A stretch of DNA of 18,275 nucleotides, taken from the NCBI GenBank assembly GCA_051955535.1, contig JBQCGP010000083.1, forward strand, positions 1 through 18,275, written 5' to 3'. Source of the DNA: 13-2-20CM-68-14 sp051955535. GTDB lineage: Bacteria; Actinomycetota; Thermoleophilia; Gaiellales; Gaiellaceae. Positions 6,612-13,049 of this stretch are shown piece by piece. The notes under the pieces were generated by a model that searched no databases, was not told where the DNA came from, and saw nothing but the letters and a program-made list of their open reading frames with translations. How positions within the stretch are numbered: the stretch's first letter is position 1; each line of letters begins with the position of its first letter. Both the position numbers and the translations under genes were made by a program.

Positions 6612-7426
6612 AGCTCGCCGTACTCGCCGCCGCGCTTCTCGCGGCGCCGCTTCCGCGCGGAGCCGGCTTCCTCCAGGCGCGACAGCTCGCGGACGGGAGC
6701 TTCGCCGAGCAGGGAAAGTCGGGCTATCCGCAGCTGACGGCCTGGGCGACGCTCGGGCTGCGGGCTTCCGGCTCCGCTCCGCGTTCGAGAGCCGCGAGCG
6801 CGAAGTACCTCGCCACCCACGAATCCGATCTCGGCAGCGCCACGGACCTCGCGCTGGTGGCACTCGCCGAGCAGGCGCTCGGCCAGACCCCGGACAGGCT
6901 GCTCGCGCGCCTTCGCGCGCTCGAGCGCGCGAACGGCTCGGTCGGCGGCCTCGTCAACGGCACCGCCTGGAGCGTGCTCGCGTTCCGAGCGGCCGGGGAG
7001 CCGGTTCCTCGCGGCGCCGTCGGTTGGCTGCTCGCGCGCCAGATGCGCGCCGGCGGTTGGGGGTGGACGGCGGGCGCCGCCGACTCGAACGACACGGCCG
7101 CCGTAGTCGAAGCGCTACACGCAGCGGGCGTCCACGGTCGCCCGATTCGGCGTGCGCTCAGCTTCCTGCTCCGTTACCGCAACCGCGACGGGGGCTTCGA
7201 GCTCACGGCCGGGCGCGGTTCGGACGCGCAGTCGACGGCGTGGGCGATCCAGGCCTTTCTGGCCGTCGGCAAAAGGCCGCCGCGCGGCGCGTTCGCGTAT
7301 CTGAAACGCCTCCAGCGCCCGGACGGCAGCTTCCGCTACTCGGCGCGCTACACCACGACGCCCGTCTGGGTCACCGCGCAGGTTCTGCCGGCGCTCGCCC
7401 GGAAGCCCTTCCCGCTCAGGGGTTAG
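6602..7426 (+). CDS. Exported alpha/alpha-barrel protein (prenyltransferase/squalene-oxidase repeats)
   Basis: 274 residues from GTG 6602, overlapping the S gene by 10 bp. Residues 1-21 are hydrophobic with a likely signal peptide (LAVLAAALLAAPLPRGAG). The rest is built from terpene-cyclase-like QW repeats: FLQARQLADGSFAE (23-36), WLLARQMRAGGWGW (142-156), FLLRYRNRDGGFE (188-200) and YLKRLQRPDGSF (233-244), separated by Thr/Ala-rich helices such as NDTAAVVEALHAAG. I see no DxDD catalytic motif, so cyclase activity is unlikely. The vertebrate cobalamin-binding alpha domain has the same alpha6/alpha6 architecture. As the last gene of a B12-riboswitch operon with two transcobalamin-type beta domains, it may be the alpha half of a split cobalamin carrier (inferred). 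Confidence 0.82.
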   Translation: MGLKLAVLAAALLAAPLPRGAGFLQARQLADGSFAEQGKSGYPQLTAWATLGLRASGSAPRSRAASAKYLATHESDLGSATDLALVALAEQALGQTPDRLLARLRALERANGSVGGLVNGTAWSVLAFRAAGEPVPRGAVGWLLARQMRAGGWGWTAGAADSNDTAAVVEALHAAGVHGRPIRRALSFLLRYRNRDGGFELTAGRGSDAQSTAWAIQAFLAVGKRPPRGAFAYLKRLQRPDGSFRYSARYTTTPVWVTAQVLPALARKPFPLRG

Positions 7427-8343
7427 AGCTCACGCGCGAGCTCGACCTGCGCGTACAGCCGCCGATAGCCGAGCCGTTCGTTGAGCGTCAGCATCGGGAC
7501 GTTGTCGTCGTCGTTGGCGGTCACGATTTCGCGGATCCCGGCCTCGTGCGCCCAGCGGATCGTCGCGAGCTTGACGAGCAGGGCGTGCTTGCGCCCACGC
7601 AGCTCCGGCAAGGTCGCCGTCCAGTCGTTCTCGGCCCGCGGAAAGGCATCGTCGACGACGAGGCTCGCCAGCGAGACCATCCGATCTCGCTCGTCGACGA
7701 TCACGAAGCTGCCGTCCCAGGAAAGGTCGGGCCGCTCGAAGATGAGACGCCACAGCTCCTCCGGCGTGATCCGGCTCCCTCCGGGCGTCCACGCGCCTGC
7801 GGCCTCGTAGAAGGCGGCGACTTCGTCCTGCCGGCTCGCCACCTCCCGCAGCGTCGCGAGCCGAAGGCCGGCCGACTCCGCCGACGCCACGAGCGTGTCG
7901 AGCTCACCCAGGTCGGCCGACTCCGGGTCGAGCGAGGAGACGATCTCGGCGGAAACCGGCTCGAAGCCGCGCGTCTCGACGAACCGGCGACCGGCCGGAT
8001 CGTCGTCGACCTCGACCGTCAGGCGCTGAACGCCCAATGCGTGGGCGTGGCTCTCCGCCTCTTCGTACAGCGCCGAGCCGATCCCGCGGCGCCGACGGTC
8101 GGTCCGAACCCCGATCCAGAATCGGCCGACGGCGCCTGGCTCGTCCCATTTGACGTACGACGTCGCGAAGCCGAGCGGCTCGCCGCCCTCGATCGCGAGC
8201 CAGGAGCGGCGCCGCGTACGCTCGGGCTCCGCGCTCTCGCGGTGGGCGAGATAGCCCGCCGTCACGACGATCGCCGGCTGTAGCGGTCGCGTCAGCTCCG
8301 CGGTGGACCGGGCATCCGCCGCCTCGAACGGCCGAATCTCCAT
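7423..8343 (-). CDS. Tandem GNAT-family N-acetyltransferase
   Basis: 306 residues from ATG 8343 (MEIRPFEAADARSTAELTRP), a typical GNAT N-terminus preceded by GGCGGG; an upstream in-frame ATG at 8394 would add 17 less typical residues. Two GNAT modules are visible. Module 1 (about 1-140) has acetyl-CoA motif A with RRRRGIGSALYEEAE and ends RRFVETRGFEPV. Module 2 (about 155-306) has ELRGRKHALLVKLATI, where the second Gly of the usual R-G-x-G is missing, and ends in NVPMLTLNERLGYRRLY. Two-module GNATs include mycothiol synthase-like enzymes, but the substrate here is not evident. The gene converges with the B12 operon, its TAA overlapping the last operon stop by 4 bp. Confidence 0.88.
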   Translation of the reverse strand: MEIRPFEAADARSTAELTRPLQPAIVVTAGYLAHRESAEPERTRRRSWLAIEGGEPLGFATSYVKWDEPGAVGRFWIGVRTDRRRRGIGSALYEEAESHAHALGVQRLTVEVDDDPAGRRFVETRGFEPVSAEIVSSLDPESADLGELDTLVASAESAGLRLATLREVASRQDEVAAFYEAAGAWTPGGSRITPEELWRLIFERPDLSWDGSFVIVDERDRMVSLASLVVDDAFPRAENDWTATLPELRGRKHALLVKLATIRWAHEAGIREIVTANDDDNVPMLTLNERLGYRRLYAQVELAREL

Positions 8344-8420
8344 CCCGCCATACTGGCCGAATGGCGACCAATCCAGCCGCGATGGCTCAACCATGCGCTC
8401 TGACGCCCGGAGAACCCGGT

Positions 8421-8442
8421 TTGGTAGCCCGCTTGGTAGCCC
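8421..8442. repeat. Tandem decamer pair, 12-bp period
   Basis: TTGGTAGCCC occurs at 8421-8430 and again at 8433-8442, separated by GC. A similar pair with the same 12-bp period is found at 18053-18074 next to tRNA-Val. Paired short direct repeats of this spacing resemble integrase arm-type sites, but no integrase is in the window. Confidence 0.7.
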
Positions 8443-8469
8443 ACCGGCTGAACGAGCCTCGGAAAGGCG

Positions 8470-8497
8470 CAGGGCCCGGCGAATCCGCCGAGCCCTG
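8470..8497 (-). terminator. Hairpin, candidate terminator of the secreted-protein gene
   Basis: CAGGGC (8470-8475) pairs with GCCCTG (8492-8497) and CGGCG (8477-8481) with CGCCG (8486-8490), with one C/A mismatch and an AATC loop. It starts 23 bp beyond the minus-strand stop at 8521. There is no strong U tract, only CGCCTTTCC after the stem on the minus strand, so termination is inferred. Confidence 0.5.
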
Positions 8498-8520
8498 ATC
8501 GTCCTGGACGAACGTGTGCT

Positions 8521-8883
8521 CTAGTAGTTCGCGAGGATCGTGTAGCTCATGCCGTCGGCGGAGATGGTGTAGGTGCCGCTGGTAGCAATCGACGAGTGGT
8601 CAAAGTCGGACTGCCAAGCACCGCCGCCGAACGTGACTACCTGGCCGGGAGCGTAATACTGGAGGGGCTGGCCGGTCGTGCTCTTGCATGTTTCGCTCTC
8701 CTGCACCGTGCCGTCCTTCTTCACCTGGTGAACGCCGGAGCAGCTCACGGGGCCGACGACCCCGTCGGTGTAGTTCGCCTTGAACTGGTTGACCTGCGTG
8801 CCATTGTTGGCTGCCGAGGCGATGCTGGCGAAGGCGAGGATGAGCGCGCCCAGCAGAGCGGCAACAAGCGAAAAGCGCTTCAT
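8521..8883 (-). CDS. Small secreted protein of unknown function
   Basis: 120 residues from ATG 8883, preceded by AAAGGA at good spacing, which favours this start over the longer frame upstream. Residues 1-24 are a clear Sec signal peptide (MKRFSLVAALLGALILAFAS, cleavage likely after IASA). The mature 96 residues are Gly, Ser, Thr and Tyr rich and probably all beta, with two cysteines (Cys48 and Cys66) likely forming a disulfide (PVSCSG and ESETCKS). I do not recognise a family. Codon use is less GC-biased than in neighbouring genes, which could indicate transfer. A hairpin follows the stop and a 14-bp palindrome lies about 42 bp upstream of the start; no other gene is in the same transcript. 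Confidence 0.75.
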   Translation of the reverse strand: MKRFSLVAALLGALILAFASIASAANNGTQVNQFKANYTDGVVGPVSCSGVHQVKKDGTVQESETCKSTTGQPLQYYAPGQVVTFGGGAWQSDFDHSSIATSGTYTISADGMSYTILANY

Positions 8884-8924
8884 TGCGTATTCCTTTCTTT
8901 TGTTTTGACTTGAAGAAGCCGGGC

Positions 8925-8938
8925 CGGGACTAGTCCCG
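8925..8938. promoter_or_regulatory. Perfect 14-bp palindrome upstream of the secreted-protein gene
   Basis: CGGGACTAGTCCCG is fully self-complementary and lies 42-55 bp upstream of the start at 8883, a usual position for an operator. No regulator can be assigned. The remainder of 8939-9117 shows no gene or RNA I can support. Confidence 0.4.
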
Positions 8939-9117
8939 CGTCGCCGCCAAGGGCCTGCCACTTCCTAGGTCGCAAGGTACGGCCGGCGTGGATCGCACGC
9001 CATGACGTTCGTGGGTCATCCTCCGGGGCGGTTACGGTCGCGCCGCGCAGCCTTGGCGGCCCTGCGCCTCGCTCAGGCCGTACTCATCGGCAATTCGCCC
9101 ACGCTACCCTCGGATGC

Positions 9118-9507
9118 TTGGGTCTCTGGAAGAGGTTGAGCAGGAAGCGTGCGGAGCCTCGCCTTGAAGCGGCGAGCAGAGGAGAACATCCGACCCCGCC
9201 CGATCCGCACGCGACATACCACCACAAGCGCGCGCAGATTCCCGAACGGTTTGCGACGGTGCCCGAGGGCTACACCGTGGAGCACCTCAGTTGGAAGGAG
9301 TACATGGCCAGCGGCTTTGACGAGGAAGTTCCCGATCTCGCCGAGGTGATGTCGCCAAAGGAACTACAGAAGGTGTGGATTGACGTTCTCCGCGATCCAG
9401 ACGGGAACATCGTCGCGGAACGGGATCAGGAGGGCGGGCGATGGTGGACGCCTGAGGAGAAGGAAGCGGATGCGGAGGCCTGGGCGGAGTACGAAGACCA
9501 ACTCTAG
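9118..9507 (+). CDS. Small acidic hypothetical protein
   Basis: 129 residues if started at TTG 9118 (MGLWKRLSRKRAEP), a natural-looking N-terminus, although no good ribosome binding site precedes it. The first 35 residues are basic; the C-terminal part is acidic and Trp-rich (LSWKEYMASGFDEEVPDLAE, EGGRWWTPEEKEADAEAWAEYE). There is no signal peptide, membrane segment or known catalytic motif. Codon use and lower GC3 differ from the core genes around it, so it may belong to an accessory segment together with the secreted protein at 8521-8883. I do not recognise a family. Confidence 0.6.
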   Translation: MGLWKRLSRKRAEPRLEAASRGEHPTPPDPHATYHHKRAQIPERFATVPEGYTVEHLSWKEYMASGFDEEVPDLAEVMSPKELQKVWIDVLRDPDGNIVAERDQEGGRWWTPEEKEADAEAWAEYEDQL

Positions 9508-9557
9508 GTCGCTCCCTATCTCTGACCCTCACCTACGCCCGTCAGGCGGCGCTAGCG

Positions 9558-9971
9558 TCAGATCTGCGCGATCACGAGCACGATGGTCATGAAGACGAGC
9601 GAAATCCCGCCGACGGTGAACAGCCGGACGGTGCGGAGCCGCAGCGGTACATCGCCACCTGTGCGCAGCGCATGTTCCAACTCGTGCTGACGTTGTGCGC
9701 CGACGATCAGCAACCCGACCGCGAGAGACGCGTAGCCACAGCTGAGCAAGATGTACGGCCATGGCGCGACGTTGAGCAGATTCGGGGCGAACCTGCCCAC
9801 AGCGAGCGCTCCAGCGGTGGCGCCGAGCGCGGTGCGCCACCACGCCAGCCACGTGCGCTCCGCAGCCATTGACGTCCGCCGCACCTGATCGAGATCGGAC
9901 GGCGCCGTCGCAACGTGCGGCGCTTCGACTTCGGCCTCGATGTGCTCTGAGTCCGACGGCGGCTGCGCCAT
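9558..9971 (-). CDS. DUF202 (YidH-like) membrane protein
   Basis: 137 residues from ATG 9971. An acidic N-terminal tail (about residues 7-30) precedes the DUF202 signature MAAERTWLAWWRTALG (35-50), comparable to the ANERTxLAWxRT motif of this family. Three membrane segments follow: about 48-62, 72-92 and 115-137, with a charged QRQHELEHALRTG loop between the last two. Family function is unknown; it is a small inner-membrane protein. The start codon shares a CATG palindrome (9969-9972) with the ATG of a possible plus-strand small ORF, leaving little room for separate leader sequences. Confidence 0.85.
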   Translation of the reverse strand: MAQPPSDSEHIEAEVEAPHVATAPSDLDQVRRTSMAAERTWLAWWRTALGATAGALAVGRFAPNLLNVAPWPYILLSCGYASLAVGLLIVGAQRQHELEHALRTGGDVPLRLRTVRLFTVGGISLVFMTIVLVIAQI

Positions 9972-10206
9972 GGCGGCATCTAACACGGTTCGAAGCGTTG
10001 AGTCGTGGCCGAAAGAGCCTAGAACCCTCCGCGACTCTGGGCGGGTAAGTACTTCCATCGTCCTGCCATCCCGGGGTGCGGGTAGGCTCGTACCAAGCTT
10101 CGGCGCCGAGGGCCCGCACGTCGAAGTCGTCCTCAAGTCGAACGATCCCGCTGCCCTCGACGCCGTTGCCGCCTATCTCGCCTACGCCCTCGAAAAGAGT
10201 TTGTGA
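9970..10206 (+). CDS. Possible small ORF, uncertain
   Basis: 78 codons from ATG 9970 to TGA 10204-10206. The last 35 residues look protein-like, with strong GC3 bias and an amphipathic helix (VEVVLKSNDPAALDAVAAYL). The first half (SWPKEPRTLRDSGRVSTS) does not. The start coincides with the opposite-strand DUF202 start, and this region should also hold that gene's promoter. It may be a real short gene with a later, non-canonical start, a remnant of a longer gene, or a chance frame. No family recognised. Confidence 0.3.
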   Translation: MAASNTVRSVESWPKEPRTLRDSGRVSTSIVLPSRGAGRLVPSFGAEGPHVEVVLKSNDPAALDAVAAYLAYALEKSL

Positions 10207-10209
10207 ACT

Positions 10210-10224
10210 CCCCTGACGGAGGGG
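10210..10224 (+). promoter_or_regulatory. Hairpin covering the ribosome binding site of the next gene
   Basis: CCCCT (10210-10214) pairs with AGGGG (10220-10224) around a GACGG loop. The 3' arm and loop contain GGAGGGG (10218-10224), the Shine-Dalgarno for GTG 10229. The hairpin would limit ribosome access, or could simply end the preceding small ORF. A regulatory role is inferred. Confidence 0.4.
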
Positions 10225-10228
10225 TGTG

Positions 10229-11197
10229 GTGGCGCGTCTAGAACGCCGATTGCTCGTGCAGATGTCGAAGCATCGCTTGCTGGTCGGCTTTCTTTTTCTC
10301 GCCACGCTCGTTGCCGGTTTGGTGCTCGTCCGGCAGGGCTCGCACGGCGCCTTCCATGCGGCTGCGACACCGGACTGGAAGCTTCTCGCGGCCGGTTTCG
10401 CGATCTGCGCCGCGGTGCAGCCGCTGCGGGCGCTCGCCTGGTCGTCGACCGTGCGTCACCCGGTCGGCTTCCGAGCCATCTACGCGTCCAGCTCGATTGG
10501 CTCCTTCCTCGACACCGTGCTGCCGGGCCGGTTGGGCGAGGCCTCCAAGGTCGCCGTCCTCAAGGTCACGTCGGGGGCGAAGTACCCCGGTTTCTCGCGC
10601 GCCGGCGGCTCGCTGCTCTGCGCACACCTGCTCGAGATGATCGCCTTCGCCGTGCTCGGTGCCGGCGCGACACTGTTCCTGCCCGTGCCCGCCTGGGCGC
10701 GGTGGACGATCATCGGCGGCATCGCGGGCGCGTCGGGAGCGCTTGCGCTCGCCGCGGTGCTCCACCGCTACCTGGGCCGGCGGCTTCCGCACGGCATCAC
10801 CTCGTTCCTCGCCGGCGCCGCGGCGCCGCGCGGTGTCCTGCTGCGCGCCGGGTTGATCCTGCTGGTGACCTGGCTCGCGCGCTGGTTCGGAATCCTCTTC
10901 TGCCTGCATGCAGTCGGCGTCCACCTCAGCCTCGGCGCCGCACTCCTCTACATGCTGATCACCGGCCTTGCGAACACGGCGCCGATCCTTCCCGGCAACG
11001 TCGGTATCTACCAGGGAGCAGCGCTCGGCGCGCTCGCGATCGCGGGCTACTCCGGGTCGCACGCGGTGGCGGCAAGCCTGGTGATCCCGTTCGTCGTGAC
11101 GCTGGCAACCGCGAGCGCGGCGGCGGTCGGGCTGGCGCTTTACGGCGATCGTGTGAAGCAGCTCTCGCTCGTCGCTCTCAGGCCCAGCAAAGCCTAG
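10229..11197 (+). CDS. LPG synthase-like (UPF0104/AglD) integral membrane protein
   Basis: 322 residues from GTG 10229, which sits 6 bases after GGAGG; GTG 10226 and ATG 10262 are alternatives. About eight membrane segments are visible, starting at LLVGFLFLATLVAGLVLV. Family features are VLPGRLGEASKVAVL (equivalent to the RxGE stretch of lysylphosphatidylglycerol synthase membrane domains) and the C-terminal PILPGNVGIYQGAALGALA. Members flip or transfer lipid-linked groups (aminoacyl-lipid or polyprenyl-sugar); this protein has only the membrane domain and no soluble aminoacyl transferase part, so its substrate is unknown. A 26-bp gap separates it from the PadR gene. Confidence 0.85.
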   Translation: MARLERRLLVQMSKHRLLVGFLFLATLVAGLVLVRQGSHGAFHAAATPDWKLLAAGFAICAAVQPLRALAWSSTVRHPVGFRAIYASSSIGSFLDTVLPGRLGEASKVAVLKVTSGAKYPGFSRAGGSLLCAHLLEMIAFAVLGAGATLFLPVPAWARWTIIGGIAGASGALALAAVLHRYLGRRLPHGITSFLAGAAAPRGVLLRAGLILLVTWLARWFGILFCLHAVGVHLSLGAALLYMLITGLANTAPILPGNVGIYQGAALGALAIAGYSGSHAVAASLVIPFVVTLATASAAAVGLALYGDRVKQLSLVALRPSKA

Positions 11198-11217
11198 CCA
11201 GACTAGGTATCGTTACC
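11193..11217 (+). promoter_or_regulatory. Inverted repeats upstream of PadR gene, possible autoregulatory operator
   Basis: CCTAG (11193-11197) and CTAGG (11203-11207) form a 5-5-5 inverted repeat, followed directly by GGTA and TACC (11206-11209 and 11214-11217). They lie just before the PadR start at 11224, where an autoregulator could bind. This is an inference; the repeats are short. Confidence 0.3.
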
Positions 11218-11223
11218 GGCGCT

Positions 11224-11538
11224 GTGCGCGCCGAGACGCTCAAGGGACACCTCGATTTCCTGTTGCTCGCGATCGTCGGCGACGAGCCGTCGCACGGCTA
11301 CCGGATCATCGAGGAACTGAAGCGCCGCAGCGGAGGCGCGTTCGATCTCCCCGAAGGCACCGTCTATCCGGCCTTGCACCGACTCGAGCAGAGTGGCCTC
11401 TTGACGAGCTCGTGGGCAAGCGGCTCGGGGCGTCGCCGGCGCGTCTACGAGCTCACGGCGCGCGGCCGGCGTGCGCTCGCCGGCGCGCGGCGCGACTGGC
11501 GCGGGTTCGCGAATGCGGTCGAAGCGGTGGTGGCGTGA
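11224..11538 (+). CDS. PadR-family transcriptional regulator
   Basis: 104 residues from GTG 11224 (VRAETLKGHLDFLLLAIVGD). The complete PadR winged-helix is present: SHGYRIIEEL recognition region, then EGTVYPALHRLEQSGLL and the beta-wing GRRRRVYELTARGRRAL. PadR proteins are repressors released by small ligands or stress. Its stop overlaps the next start (GTGA), and the partner is a HAAS-type membrane protein, a pairing seen repeatedly in Gram-positive genomes, where the pair probably works as a regulator with a membrane sensor or effector. The likely target is its own promoter. Confidence 0.92.
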   Translation: MRAETLKGHLDFLLLAIVGDEPSHGYRIIEELKRRSGGAFDLPEGTVYPALHRLEQSGLLTSSWASGSGRRRRVYELTARGRRALAGARRDWRGFANAVEAVVA

Positions 11539-12410
11539 TCGAGCACTACCTCGACGAGCTGGCGGCGGAGCTCGGCTCGGTCGGCATCCGCGGGGCGCAA
11601 CGACGCCGCATCCTCGCGGAGGCAGAGGACCACCTGCGCGAGAGCGGCGATCCGGGCCGGTTCGGCGACCCGGGCCTGGTCGCGGCTCGTTTCGCCGACG
11701 AGCTCGCCACCTCGGGGGCGCGCCGCGTCGCCTGGGGCTCTGTCATTGCGCTCGCGCCGGCGGCAATCGTCTACGCAATCCTTTTCTCGCTGCCCGCAAC
11801 TTGGCCCGACATCACCGCCGGCCGGAGCGTCCCTATTGCGGTCGCCGCGGCAGCGACGATGCTGCTGGCGCCGCAGATTTCCTTCGCGGCCGGCCTGCTG
11901 GCGGTTGCCGGAGCCTGGCGCCTTCGGTCGGAAGTGGCTGCTCCGGCGTCGGCGATCACGCTCCTTCGGCGACGCGCAGGCGTCGCGCTCGCGGCGGGAG
12001 CCGCGGCTCTCCTGGCGGTGATGGTGACGACCTACGAGTTCAGCGCGTGGCTGTCGACCTGGCGCGTCGCGCTTGCCTTCTCGATCGCGGGCCTCTCCCT
12101 CGTCCCGATCGCCGCCGGTGCGGTCGCGCTGCGCAGGACCGGGGCGCTTCGCCCGCAGGCGGCGGGGGACGCCGGCGACGTCTTCGACGACCTTGCACCG
12201 GTCCTCGACCGGCTTCCTCTCGAGCTGCGGGGCCGTCCCTGGCGCTTCTGCCTGCTCTTCGCGGCTGCGGTCGCTGCGCTGGCGCTGCTCGGCGGCGGCA
12301 TTCTGAACGAGGGGCCGCGCAACGCCGTCGCCGAATTCGCCGCCGTGTGCGCCGGCTTCGCGGCGCTCGGCCGCTATCTCGGCTTGCGCCCGAGCCGCGC
12401 GCGCCACTGA
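11535..12410 (+). CDS. HAAS-domain multi-pass membrane protein, PadR partner
   Basis: 291 residues from GTG 11535, overlapping the PadR stop by 4 bp. Residues 1-60 resemble the HAAS/DUF1700 helical module (IEHYLDELAAELGSVGIRGA, then RRILAEAEDHLRES), followed by about six or seven membrane segments (about 68-90, 100-127, 147-165, 175-197, 235-254 and 262-285). No catalytic residues are evident. The family is commonly encoded directly after PadR regulators. The 3' end overlaps the end of the minus-strand TMEM175-like gene by 37 bp, a long convergent overlap. Confidence 0.75.
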   Translation: MIEHYLDELAAELGSVGIRGAQRRRILAEAEDHLRESGDPGRFGDPGLVAARFADELATSGARRVAWGSVIALAPAAIVYAILFSLPATWPDITAGRSVPIAVAAAATMLLAPQISFAAGLLAVAGAWRLRSEVAAPASAITLLRRRAGVALAAGAAALLAVMVTTYEFSAWLSTWRVALAFSIAGLSLVPIAAGAVALRRTGALRPQAAGDAGDVFDDLAPVLDRLPLELRGRPWRFCLLFAAAVAALALLGGGILNEGPRNAVAEFAAVCAGFAALGRYLGLRPSRARH

Positions 12411-12994
12411 GCAAGCGACAGGGCGTAGAACCCGGCGATTCCGAGGTACGCGGCCGCACTGGCCCACGGCTCGACGAAGGCCAGAAGGGCGGCACCGCCG
12501 TAGAGGAGTGACCCGGGCAAGTAGGAGCGTGTGATGTCGTCGATCACCTCGTCCGGCACGCTCTCGTCGATCAGTCGGCGCCCAGACGACGCGTAACGCC
12601 ACCAAGCGAGGAAGGCGAGCGCCGTCAGCGTCAGGGTTGCGCCGTAGAGGAAGGCCGCGGCCCGTGCTCCGTCCGTTTCGACGAACTGCGCTAGCACAGC
12701 GGTTGGGAACGGGACGAAGGCGATCATCATCAGCAGCAGCGTGTTCAGAAGCAGCATCGTCCGGTCGACGCGCGCAATCAGCTCGAAGACGTAGTGGTGG
12801 TTGATCCACATCACGCCGATCGTCAGAAAGCTGGTCAGGTAACCCAAGTAGGACGGCCACAGCCGCAGCAGCTCGTGACCGAGGGTCTCTGCGTGCTCAT
12901 GCCCGGGGACGCGGACCTCGATAATCAGCAGCGTGATCGCGATCGCGAAGACGCCGTCGCTGAAAGCCTCGAGCCGCGCGGTTTGGCTCGTCAT
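12374..12994 (-). CDS. TMEM175 family (DUF1211) potassium channel-like protein
   Basis: 206 residues from ATG 12994. The N-terminus RLEAFSDGVFAIAITLLI (residues 7-24) is the hallmark first helix of TMEM175/DUF1211 proteins, whose bacterial members form tetrameric K+-selective leak channels. Six membrane helices can be placed: about 9-28, 44-66 (including GVMWINHHY), 80-103, 113-131, 157-174 and 178-196. The length is typical of bacterial single-repeat members. It converges with the HAAS protein gene and is divergent from the MFS gene, sharing a 55-bp upstream region. Confidence 0.9.
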   Translation of the reverse strand: MTSQTARLEAFSDGVFAIAITLLIIEVRVPGHEHAETLGHELLRLWPSYLGYLTSFLTIGVMWINHHYVFELIARVDRTMLLLNTLLLMMIAFVPFPTAVLAQFVETDGARAAAFLYGATLTLTALAFLAWWRYASSGRRLIDESVPDEVIDDITRSYLPGSLLYGGAALLAFVEPWASAAAYLGIAGFYALSLAQWRARLGRKPR

Positions 12995-13015
12995 GCGGGA
13001 ATCCTCGCGGCCGCG

Positions 13016-13036
13016 ACGGACGGCCTTGCCGTTCGT
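13016..13036. promoter_or_regulatory. Inverted repeat between divergent TMEM175 and MFS genes
   Basis: ACGGACGGC (13016-13024) and GCCGTTCGT (13028-13036) form 9-bp arms with one G-T position and a CTT loop. It fills the centre of the 55-bp divergent region, where a shared operator would be expected. No regulator is identified. Confidence 0.35.
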
Positions 13037-13049
13037 TTAGCTACGCACC

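Noticed and set aside
6602..7426. Functional terpene cyclase or protein prenyltransferase
   Set aside because: QW repeats are present but no DxDD motif is seen, and the protein is exported and lies in a B12 uptake operon.
7024..8283. 419-codon plus-strand frame opposite the acetyltransferase
   Set aside because: The minus-strand frame has GNAT motifs and a proper start; the plus frame is charged low-complexity text.
8395..10206. CRISPR array or intact mobile element in the accessory patch
   Set aside because: Only one pair of 10-bp repeats is present, with no spacer series and no transposase, integrase or IS ends.
11445..12860. 471-codon minus-strand frame overlapping the HAAS and TMEM175-like genes
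   Set aside because: No family features; both overlapped genes have clear signatures in other frames.
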